Below are positions 1-8,300 of a stretch of 64,000 bases of DNA, in pieces; within the stretch, counting starts at the first letter, position 1; each line of letters opens with the position of its first letter. The translations under genes and the position numbers were made by a program. Where the stretch lies: the NCBI GenBank assembly GCA_964387945.1, contig CAYLYX010000003.1:248001-312000 (forward strand), in the 5' to 3' direction. Source of the stretch: Parvicella sp964387945. GTDB taxonomy: Bacteria; Bacteroidota; Bacteroidia; Flavobacteriales_D; Parvicellaceae. Below the pieces are notes generated by a model that was not told where the DNA came from, did no database searches, and was given only the letters and a program-made list of their open reading frames with translations.

Positions 1-847
1 TTTTGATTTTTACTTTAGGGTTCGGAATACCTCTGTATTCAGAATATTTACCAAAGTTTTGATGCCAAAACACGTTGTTTTCTGGAAAGTGAGAAAAAAC
101 ATTCTCAGCGTTCACCTTTCCGTCTTTTCTGGCTAAGTTGATATTCGAAAAGTTATAGGGCTGCGTATGGATAATAAAGAATCCATCCTCATAGGGCACC
201 ATCATACAGTTCACGTGCTCTTGAGCTCCTGATATTTTGATCATTTCAGGCGTAAGAATTTCATCTCTGAAGAAACCAAAGTAGCGATACTGTGGGCTTC
301 CATGGTAGTTGAGTTCTTCAGCGTAAAGCATTAAGTCATTCTGAGACTTAAAATCAGGATGGTTGAAGTGAACAAATGTTGCCGTGTCATAAAAGTACGA
401 GGTAGTCACAAACTTTTCGTCCAATAGATGATAGGTAAAGCCATTGCTAAATTCTTCAGCAGAAATCATGGCATAGTTTCCTTCTGCTACAAAGTCCAGC
501 AGATATTCGTAGTCTACTTTCTTGATGGTATAATCTTCCGCCAGACTTACGTAAAGGTTGGGAGAGCCATTCATATTGTCTATTGGCAAGACATCTTCAA
601 GATACTTATCAGAAGTGGTTTGAATCGTACGAATGGAAATCGTCTTTTCGTATTTCTTGATCAGGTTATATAGCAAATAGGTCCCAGCTGGATTAATGGG
701 CTTTTTGATGACTGTTGAATCCGCCTTGTTGCCAATTTCAGGAGGAGTTTCTTCACTAGCCTCTCCACCCTGTGCAAAAAGATAGAGTAAGACGATCAAA
801 ACCAACCCTACACCAATCAATATGAGATATTTGCTGCGTTTCGTCAC
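1..847 (-). CDS. DUF4350-like membrane-anchored protein, C-terminus cut by window edge
   Basis: Reading the minus strand from a GTG at 845-847 gives an open frame with no stop down to base 1, so the C-terminus lies outside the window. The protein starts with a short basic stretch and one hydrophobic segment (about residues 5-24). A soluble domain follows, with an early NPAGTYLLYNLIKKY region typical of DUF4350 proteins, which resemble a GATase-like fold. The GTG is two bases past the stop of the upstream DUF4129 gene, so the two are probably translated together. In Bacteroidota this neighbourhood (RDD, SpoIIM, DUF4129, DUF4350) usually continues into a MoxR ATPase and DUF58 proteins; those would lie left of base 1. 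The function is unknown; a chaperone or envelope-complex role is inferred only from that gene set. Confidence 0.7.
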   Translation of the reverse strand, partial: MTKRSKYLILIGVGLVLIVLLYLFAQGGEASEETPPEIGNKADSTVIKKPINPAGTYLLYNLIKKYEKTISIRTIQTTSDKYLEDVLPIDNMNGSPNLYVSLAEDYTIKKVDYEYLLDFVAEGNYAMISAEEFSNGFTYHLLDEKFVTTSYFYDTATFVHFNHPDFKSQNDLMLYAEELNYHGSPQYRYFGFFRDEILTPEMIKISGAQEHVNCMMVPYEDGFFIIHTQPYNFSNINLARKDGKVNAENVFSHFPENNVFWHQNFGKYSEYRGIPNPKVKIK

Positions 848-849
848 GT

Positions 850-1797
850 TTACTTGTGGATAGCGTCTAATAATTTTTTAAAGGTGGGCTCAACTTGCTG
901 AAATGATTTTCGATCAATGTCATAATTCCCGTACCAGACGACTTCAAACACGGATACACTTTTATTAAAAAGGTCATATTGTGGTCGACTTCTCATTTCG
1001 ATGAGGTAGGAAATATTTGTTTTTTTCTTTTCCCATTTGATCCAATTCTTGTCAGATAAATCTTTGATGATAAAGATGAAGTAAATTCGAACAGCTTCTC
1101 TAAAATCTCCACGTCCCAGCGCGTCTTCCAAGCGTCTTTCCAGTTCTGATTTCGGGATTTCGGAAGGAGCAACATCATCAAAATTAGTAGTTACAGCGGC
1201 TCCATCCTTATCTTCTTGGTAGCGCATAAAAAAGTAATAGATCAAGAAAGCAAGCAAAGCAACTCCAATGAAAAGAAGTAACATCGTCATAAAAGAAACT
1301 CCTCCAGAGCTTACCTTAGGTGAATTGCTGCTCTTACTTGGTTTTGATTTCGGTTTGTTGGATTTGTCCTGAGGTTTTTCGTAGTAATCAAAGGTTTCGG
1401 AGTTGTCAGAATCGTCATAATAATAGTTGTCGTTTGAGTAAGATTCATAATCATCGTACTCGCTATAGTCGTAATCACCGTTTTCGGCATCTTCATAGTT
1501 TTGGTACTCACTAAATTCGCCTTTATACTCCTCTTCATAGTAATCATAATAATCACCTTCAGAATTTTCTCCAGAACTATAATCACTACCATCAAAACCA
1601 TCTCCCGAAGAAGATTTTCCGGAAGATTCAGATTTCAGTTTTCCTTTTAGCTCTTTCCATTGCTTATCACTGAACTCTTTTTTGTCAGTATCACTATTGA
1701 GGTAGTCATCGTGATTGGTTTGTCCATAGCTTTCTTGAGGAAAAGCTAGACAAGCCAAACAAGTCAGAGCCAACAGATATTTAATAAGTTCCTTCAT
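850..1797 (-). CDS. DUF4129 domain protein with Tyr/Asp-rich extracytoplasmic region
   Basis: I place the start at ATG 1795-1797, because a signal peptide-like stretch (MKELIKYLLALTCLACLAF) follows directly; the frame is open further upstream. It overlaps the end of the SpoIIM-family gene by 17 bases, suggesting coupled translation. Order: signal peptide; about 130 residues very rich in Asp, Glu, Tyr and Ser; a Lys/Pro/Ser linker; one membrane segment (MTMLLLFIGVALLAFLIYYF); and a cytoplasmic C-terminal DUF4129 domain. That domain has the family's helical pattern, including FREAVRIYFIFIIKDL and a conserved Trp region near NWIKWEKKKTN. DUF4129 proteins are found beside MoxR/DUF58 genes and some transglutaminases, but have no settled function. 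The acidic, tyrosine-rich segment is longer and more biased than I expect for the family. Confidence 0.75.
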   Translation of the reverse strand: MKELIKYLLALTCLACLAFPQESYGQTNHDDYLNSDTDKKEFSDKQWKELKGKLKSESSGKSSSGDGFDGSDYSSGENSEGDYYDYYEEEYKGEFSEYQNYEDAENGDYDYSEYDDYESYSNDNYYYDDSDNSETFDYYEKPQDKSNKPKSKPSKSSNSPKVSSGGVSFMTMLLLFIGVALLAFLIYYFFMRYQEDKDGAAVTTNFDDVAPSEIPKSELERRLEDALGRGDFREAVRIYFIFIIKDLSDKNWIKWEKKKTNISYLIEMRSRPQYDLFNKSVSVFEVVWYGNYDIDRKSFQQVEPTFKKLLDAIHK

Positions 1798-3718
1798 CGT
1801 AAGCCTCGTAAACTTTACTTTTTGTACCAAACAACTTTAAGCGTTCAAACATTCCTCTGGCTTCCTCTTTCTCAATGATTGAGAAGTACAGAAAGCTGAA
1901 GGCAATTACAAATAATGGAAACATGAGATGCCCTAGAATTAAAGTAATGCCAGCATCAATTAAAGCTAAAATGTATTGAGGATTCTCAGCAGTTGGCAAC
2001 ACAAACCACTGCACTGGCATATCCTTGAGATAATCCAACGGTACACCTACAAACGTAAATATAAAAAGTAGTGTACCAGCAATCGCAAAGAACAATCCTA
2101 TTCCTTGTCCGAACGATTTCCAACTTTTGGTAATTCCATATTTCAACCCTTTACCAAATTTGTCAGATGAAATAGCCGTTGGTAGTGCCCACATGATTAA
2201 AAATGGACTAATAGCGCTTACCAATAACATTAAGCCAAAGGGGAATTGGGTTGCGATCAAGCCCATAACTATAAAAGCAATAAACAAAGGAATAAAAGCT
2301 CTCAGCATTAGCTTGAAATAATCTTTGACGGTTTGTTGTATATCTTTCACAATAACAACCCGAAATGCGTATAGTACATTGAAGGCATTCAGAGAAAAAA
2401 GGAATACTTGTAAGAGGAAAAGTTGCCAAGAAAAGAAATTATTCCATTGAAAAACAACTTCTACGTTTTTCCATATTTTCTCTGCTCTACCAAAAGGTCC
2501 TGCACCATAGCGCTCAAAGAGTTGGAATTCGTAGTAGGGAAAGGTGTCAAAAACCCACCAAGCGAGCAAGCCAATGATCGGCAAAGACAGCAAGAATAAC
2601 TTCCCAAACAAACCAAAAACTTTAGCATAGGATGAGAAGGTGTCTGAAAAAAGTTCACCCACATTTTTGATGCGGTTAAATGCTACTTCATGTTTCTTCT
2701 TGTACTGAGGAGATTCAGATACATTTCCTGTGAAATTGTGTTTTCTGGCAACCATAAATGGATAGATCACGAAGTAGAAAATAACAATAGCAAAGCAGGT
2801 AAGAATAAAAGTCCATTTAAGTGCAGGAGGCCATTCTGTTGGGACTTGATCTCCTTGAATAGTCACTACGGTATGTCTTGTGGCATATCCTTCTATAAAT
2901 GCAGCAAGCACAATGAAGGGAATGATTCCGATCATCATTTTAATCCCTCGTTTTGCACTCATAATAAGGGATTGTCCACGTGTAAGAGTGCCGGGAAAAA
3001 GAATACCATTTCCCATCGTAATACCAGCCGCAGCAGAAAGTATGATCGCAGGTATTTCGAAGGCTCCGTGAATCCAAATGGTAAGAAAAGAGGCGAGTGT
3101 TAGGTTTCTGACGACATAAAACCACTGAAACGCTCCCACCATGATAGAGTTGAAAAAAAGAAACAACCCACTCCCAATCGAAAAGAAGATACCTAAAACA
3201 AAGGTGATCATCATGACCTGCAGATTGTTTGCTGCAATACGAACGAAAGTAAGCTCTTCAGAACCATGACCGTAAACACTCATTGGTTGTCCATTTTCAA
3301 TGTTGTGCTCAGCCATCGCAACATAATCATAGCCAATCACAGAACCCAAGAAGTCTTCGTTATCTATAGTAGAAACAATACCAATCAACATACCAATAGC
3401 GAAAATCACAAAGGAGGTCAGCAAAGCCCACCTTGCACGATACATTTCGAGCGGTAAATCTTCTGTCCAGAAAGTAACGAACTTCTTGAGAGGAGTTCGC
3501 TTTTTCTTGTAGAGGTCATGAAAAATTCGCTGTGCGAGTGAGTTCAAATAAACCCTTACGGATCGCTTGGGGTAATAAGTTCTTGCGAAAGCCAAATCAT
3601 CGGTCAACTCAACAAATAACCTTGTCATTTCATCAGGGTCATTCTGCTGCGTTTTGGACATCTTTTCAAACTTTGCCCACTTCTTCTTATTTTGATTGAT
3701 GAATGTAGTCTCCTTCAC
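1781..3718 (-). CDS. SpoIIM-family (DUF95) membrane protein with long C-terminal membrane extension
   Basis: Residues 1 to about 330 look like the SpoIIM/DUF95 family: a basic cytoplasmic N-terminus with RVYLNSLAQRIF, then several membrane helices including the family-typical IWIHGAFEIPAIILSAAAG stretch. Family members in Bacteroidota are usually about 320-330 residues. This one is 645, and residues 331-645 form a second polytopic region with about six more hydrophobic segments. It heads the minus-strand cluster SpoIIM, DUF4129, DUF4350 and is divergent from the RDD gene. SpoIIM was named for a Bacillus engulfment protein, but non-spore-formers carry it widely, so a sporulation role should not be inferred here. 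The C-terminal half may be a fused membrane protein. Confidence is high for the family and low for the function. Confidence 0.8.
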   Translation of the reverse strand: MKETTFINQNKKKWAKFEKMSKTQQNDPDEMTRLFVELTDDLAFARTYYPKRSVRVYLNSLAQRIFHDLYKKKRTPLKKFVTFWTEDLPLEMYRARWALLTSFVIFAIGMLIGIVSTIDNEDFLGSVIGYDYVAMAEHNIENGQPMSVYGHGSEELTFVRIAANNLQVMMITFVLGIFFSIGSGLFLFFNSIMVGAFQWFYVVRNLTLASFLTIWIHGAFEIPAIILSAAAGITMGNGILFPGTLTRGQSLIMSAKRGIKMMIGIIPFIVLAAFIEGYATRHTVVTIQGDQVPTEWPPALKWTFILTCFAIVIFYFVIYPFMVARKHNFTGNVSESPQYKKKHEVAFNRIKNVGELFSDTFSSYAKVFGLFGKLFLLSLPIIGLLAWWVFDTFPYYEFQLFERYGAGPFGRAEKIWKNVEVVFQWNNFFSWQLFLLQVFLFSLNAFNVLYAFRVVIVKDIQQTVKDYFKLMLRAFIPLFIAFIVMGLIATQFPFGLMLLVSAISPFLIMWALPTAISSDKFGKGLKYGITKSWKSFGQGIGLFFAIAGTLLFIFTFVGVPLDYLKDMPVQWFVLPTAENPQYILALIDAGITLILGHLMFPLFVIAFSFLYFSIIEKEEARGMFERLKLFGTKSKVYEAYDEGTY

Positions 3719-3776
3719 ACCGAAAATTTGAACAGACCATAAATTTAGAAATGATTTCGGCTATTTGACGAGTAAT

Positions 3777-3809
3777 TTTGAATAATTTAAAAATATACTG
3801 CTAATTTTG
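3777..3809 (+). promoter_or_regulatory. Bacteroidota-type promoter for the RDD gene
   Basis: TTTG at 3777-3780 is followed after 21 bases by TAATTTTG at 3802-3809. This fits the -33 TTTG / -7 TANNTTTG promoter pattern established for Bacteroidota. It lies 23 bases before the ATG at 3833, in the 114-base gap between divergent genes. Confidence 0.5.
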
Positions 3810-3832
3810 GAGGTAGCATAGCTTACAAAAAG

Positions 3833-4588
3833 ATGGCGAAATCCGCAGAAATAGTAACTGCTCATAACGTAGTAATCAAATATGAAATGGCTCCGATCAT
3901 GAGTCGAGTAGTAGCGAGTATTCTAGATGTTGTTATTGTTGGTTTCTACCTTTTTTTAATCTTCATGCTTGTTTCAGCTATGGCTGTAAGCAATTTTCGA
4001 ATAGGTTATGATTATGGAGTTGAGGTACTGATCATGTATATTCTGTGGTTACCTGGTTTTTTCTATTCCTTTTGGATGGAATCCATATTTGCGGGACAAA
4101 CAGTGGGAAAAATGGCAATGGGATTGCGTGTGCTAAAATCAAACGGAGATAATGCTTCGATTGGAGATTTATTCCTGCGATGGGTTTTTCGGTTTGTTGA
4201 CTTGACATGGTCATTAGGGGCTTTGGCAATTATTGTTGCGCTATCAAATGAGCGTTCACAGCGGCTCGGAGATTTAGTAGGGAATACGGTGGTCATTAAG
4301 CTTCGTCCAACGAATGAATTTAGCATCACAGATATTTTAAACATTAAGAGTAGTAAAGGCTATGAGCCTACTTATCCTACCATTGTGCAAATGACAGATG
4401 ATGATATGTTGTTAATCAAAAACGCGATGGAACGCCTAAAAAAGAACCCGAATGATGCGCACAAAAATTTGGTGCGTCAATTGGCGCAAGCTACTTCAGA
4501 TAAATTAGGATTGTCTGATGTTCCAGAAAAGAAAGTGACGTTTTTAAAGACAGCACTTCAAGATTACATCGTTTTAACTCGTTCTTAG
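3833..4588 (+). CDS. RDD family membrane protein
   Basis: A 251-residue protein whose first 160 residues form an RDD domain. The arginine and aspartate positions around MSRVVASILDVV (about residues 24-35), the GQTVGKMAMGLRV motif and the later QRLGDLVGNTVV motif are the family hallmarks, with three to four membrane segments between them. The C-terminal 90 residues are soluble and probably cytoplasmic. RDD proteins are membrane proteins, mostly of unknown role; some have been linked to ion transport. It is divergent from the SpoIIM, DUF4129, DUF4350 cluster, with which RDD genes are often grouped in Bacteroidota, so it may serve the same envelope complex. The next gene, rsmI, begins one base after its stop codon, suggesting co-transcription. 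Confidence 0.85.
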   Translation: MAKSAEIVTAHNVVIKYEMAPIMSRVVASILDVVIVGFYLFLIFMLVSAMAVSNFRIGYDYGVEVLIMYILWLPGFFYSFWMESIFAGQTVGKMAMGLRVLKSNGDNASIGDLFLRWVFRFVDLTWSLGALAIIVALSNERSQRLGDLVGNTVVIKLRPTNEFSITDILNIKSSKGYEPTYPTIVQMTDDDMLLIKNAMERLKKNPNDAHKNLVRQLAQATSDKLGLSDVPEKKVTFLKTALQDYIVLTRS

Positions 4589-4589
4589 G

Positions 4590-5267
4590 ATGTCTAAACT
4601 TTATATTGTTCCAACGCCAATCGGAAATCTGGAAGATATGACCTTCCGAGCAATTAATGTGTTGAAATCGGTTGAGTTGGTGCTGGCAGAGGACACGCGC
4701 ACAAGCAAGTTTTTGTTTAAACATTTTGAAATTGACACTCCGTTACGTTCGTATCACATGCACAATGAACACAAAGTAGTGGGTAATCTGGTCGAGCAGA
4801 TTGCTGCTTCTGAAAAAGGCTTTGCATTGGTCTCAGATGCCGGAACTCCAGCAATTTCAGATCCCGGTTTTTTGCTCGTTCGCGAATGCATAACTAATGA
4901 TATCGAAGTAGAAACCCTACCAGGTGCAACAGCTTTTATTCCAGCTTTGGTGAATAGCGGTTTTCCGTGCGATAAATTTCACTTTGAAGGTTTCCTGCCT
5001 CAAAAAAAAGGTCGCCAGAAAAGATGGGGGCAATTGGTAGCATTGGAAGAAACCATTGTGTTGTACGAGTCACCTTACAGGGTGGTAAAGTTGCTCAATG
5101 AGATCAAAGAATATGTGGGCGAAGATGCGCTAGTTTCTGTGTCTCGCGAGCTATCTAAAAAGTTTGAGGAAACTCTGAGAGGTACACCAGATGAACTTTT
5201 GACCCGATTCGAAGAAAAAGAACCCAAAGGAGAGTTTGTGGTGGTAATTGGAAAAAAAGCGAAGTAA
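4590..5267 (+). CDS. rsmI: 16S rRNA (cytidine-1402-2'-O)-methyltransferase
   Basis: RsmI methylates the 2'-O of C1402 in 16S rRNA using S-adenosylmethionine. The 225-residue protein carries the tetrapyrrole-methylase fold signatures of this family: LYIVPTPIGNLEDMTFRA at the N-terminus, AEDTRTSKFLFKHF, ALVSDAGTPAISDPGFLLV, the LPGATAFIPALVNSG SAM-site loop, and ESPYRVVKLLNEI further on. The length is normal for the family. It follows the RDD gene after a single base. Confidence 0.95.
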   Translation: MSKLYIVPTPIGNLEDMTFRAINVLKSVELVLAEDTRTSKFLFKHFEIDTPLRSYHMHNEHKVVGNLVEQIAASEKGFALVSDAGTPAISDPGFLLVRECITNDIEVETLPGATAFIPALVNSGFPCDKFHFEGFLPQKKGRQKRWGQLVALEETIVLYESPYRVVKLLNEIKEYVGEDALVSVSRELSKKFEETLRGTPDELLTRFEEKEPKGEFVVVIGKKAK

Positions 5268-5270
5268 TAG

Positions 5271-5302
5271 TTTATTTTTTAGTTGCATTTTCCTTAGCTT
5301 TG
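5271..5302 (+). promoter_or_regulatory. Possible promoter of the surface-protein operon
   Basis: TAGCTTTG at 5295-5302 fits the Bacteroidota -7 box TANNTTTG, with TTTA at 5271-5274 in the -33 position 20 bases upstream. A small inverted repeat, ATTCG-CAAGA-CGAAT, at 5313-5327 lies between this and the ATG at 5355 and could be an operator or an mRNA leader hairpin. The -33 box is one base off consensus. Confidence 0.35.
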
Positions 5303-5354
5303 AGATTGATGTATTCGCAAGACGAATCTTACAATTAATCTTACAGTTTATTTT

Positions 5355-8300
5355 ATGAAAGATACACTCAGACTTGGCTTCCTATTGGCTCTAATGGGAT
5401 GGTTTAATTTTTCTACTGCGCAGTTTGTTGAAAACAAAGGGCAGATTTACGATGCCGAAGGTAATTTGCATCCTGAGGTGCGGTTTACCTATCAGCTTGG
5501 AGATGCGGAGGTCTTCTTTTTAGAAAACAAGGTAGTTTATGCGATAAAGAACGTGCATCGTGAAGTGCTTGACGGGCATGAAGCTGGAAGTAAGATCTAC
5601 GATAGTCTATTCAGAGAAATGACTTACGATGTTAACAGGGTAGACCTCGAATTTGAGGGATGCAATACGGATATTGAATTGTTTGGCGAAGGAAAAGCGT
5701 CATATGCGACCAATTTTTATCATTCCGATTTTGTGAACGTTCAGGAAGTGCCAGTTTATCAGCAACTTACCTATAAAGGTGTCTACGATAATATAGATTT
5801 CGTGTTTTATCCAAACGAAGAGGGGCTTAAGTATGATATTGTATTGCATGAAGGTGCAGACATTAAGGATGTTTCATTGTATTACAATGGAGCAGAGAAC
5901 GTTTACCTTCAGGAGGATAACTTAGTTATAGCAACTGAATTCTTGGACATGAAGGAGGGTATTCCATACTCCTACAAGGATGGAGATAAAGGCGCTGAAG
6001 TAAAAGTCAATTATTCGATCCATAAAAACCGCATTCAATTTGAGACCGAGCAGGATTATAACGCGCTTGTGATAGATCCTTCTTTAACTTGGTGTACTTA
6101 CTTTGAGTCTACTGTAACTACTTTTGGTGGCTTAGATTATGAGTACATTGAGGCCGATGCAAGTGGGAATCTATTTTTGATTGGAACGGATAATAAAGGA
6201 GGTTTTCCGATTGTCGATCCAGGAGGTTCAGCTTATTCTCAAGCGTATTCAAGTGGAGCTGAATTGTACATCGCAAAGTTTGATAATTCTCGACAACTGG
6301 TTTGGGCTACCAATATAGGAGGAAATAGTAGTGATTATGTTTATGGTACTGATCCCATGGCAATTGATAATGGTATGCTCCATCTTGTGGGGTATAGTAA
6401 CAATACTTGGCCCTTAGTCAATGGAAGTGGATATTACAATGCCGTGGATGATCCGAATTATTATGTAAGATTTGATGTTGCAACCGGGGAGTTAGTTCAT
6501 TCGACTTTTATAGGAGGTCATTCTTCTTCTTCTCCATCGATAGACATCAGTTCTTCGGGAAAAGTAGTTATAGGAATGGAAGCTTATAGTTTTGGCCCCG
6601 GACCGCTTCAGACTTTTAGTGGTGGTTACAACCAAACTGTGAATGGAGGGTTTGTGGATTATTTCTTCATTGAGTTAAACAGTTCCTATAACCTGATTTG
6701 GGGAACCTTTCTTGGAGGAGCTGGTTCTGTTGGAGGTGTAAACGTTAGGTATGACGATAACGATAACATCTTTTTTGTAGGAGAAGCGTCCTTTTTTAGT
6801 GCTGGTACAGGTTCAGAATTGATGACTAATCCTGGGGGCGGTGCTTACTTTGACAATACAACTTCGTCTGAAGATATGAGTATTGGTAAATTTGATTCCA
6901 ATAGAGACTTGGTTTGGCATACGATGTATGGAGGCGATACGGGAGATGAAGGAACGGATGCCGAGATGGGTAACGGAAGCTTTATCACGATTGATCCGAG
7001 TACAGATGAGGTAATCATTACCGCTGGGTCTTCAAGCACAGATAGTCCTACAATGGCGCTGGCTGGTGCATATAATCAAACAACTGCTCCAGCAAATGCC
7101 GGGACAAGTACTGGTTTTAGTGGTTTTAACAGTTTGATCCTCAAGTTTAGTAACAGTGGTGTTAGAAATTGGGCTACTTACTGGGGTGATGACGCCAGTG
7201 GAGATTTGCTCTACGGCTCTGTGATTGTGAGCTGCAACAAAATGATCTTTTTCGGAAGAAGTTGGTCAATGACAGCTATATCAGCCACAGGACACTACAA
7301 TAACTCATCTGGTGGACAAGCATTTTTATGGGAGGTAGATCGTTCAACTTACTCTCCAGACTGGTCTTCTTACTTTGGAACTTCAAGCACTTCTGAGCCT
7401 CACATGGCGTATGTGGATGGTACCAATAGATTGTTTATGGCGCAAGGAACCTATGACGCTGCGTTGCCAGTAACAGATCCAGGAGGTGGTGCTTACTATG
7501 ATGGGACGCACGGAACTGGAGGTTCTAATAGCTTTGTGATCTGGGAACTGAATATTGTCCCTTCACCTTCTGTTACAGCAGATCAGTCAGTTTGTTCTGG
7601 GACTTCTGTAACGCTTACGGCTAGTGGTGGGTCTGGTGCGCCTTATAATTGGTATACAAGCGCTTCAGGAGGCTCACCAATTCATACGGGCGCCTCTTAT
7701 ACTACTCCAGCACTTACGTCAACAACAACTTATTACGTTTCTAGCGGTTCTGGTATTTGTTTGAGTGACCGTTCGCCAACTACAATTACAGTTACACCCG
7801 GACCAAGTGCTCCTACAATCAGTTCCAATTCTCCCGTATGTGTGGGAAGTGCGATTAACCTTACAGCTAACACCGTTGGTGGTGCAACATATTCTTGGAC
7901 AGGACCGAATAGTTTTACCTCTTCATCAGAAGATCCAACCATTGCTAGTGCTACAGCGGCTGCAGGAGGAACATACTCTTGTACAGTTACCGTTGGAGGG
8001 TGTACGTCTTCGGCAGCGACAACTTCTGTATCCGTAAATACAAATAGTGTTGCTCCTACAGGAATTACAGGAACAGCAACTATATGTAACGGACAATCTA
8101 CAACACTCACGTTGTCTGGTGGTTCAGCTGGAACTGGAGCTACAGCGGAGTGGTATTCAGGGTCATGTGGTGGAACTTCAGTAGGTTCTGGAAATTCAAT
8201 TACGGTTTCTCCATCATCCAATACGACTTATTTTGTTCGATACGAAGGGACTTGTAATACAACAACTTGTGCTTCGCAGTTGGTAACTGTAAATGCGATT

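Noticed and set aside
1781..3718. SpoIIM annotation as evidence for sporulation.
   Set aside because: The family is widespread in non-spore-formers, and everything else in the window is Bacteroidota-like.
7733..8221. Long open frame on the minus strand opposite the Ig-like repeats.
   Set aside because: It mirrors repetitive Thr/Ser/Gly codons of the plus-strand protein; composition is Val/Pro-rich without any start context or family match.
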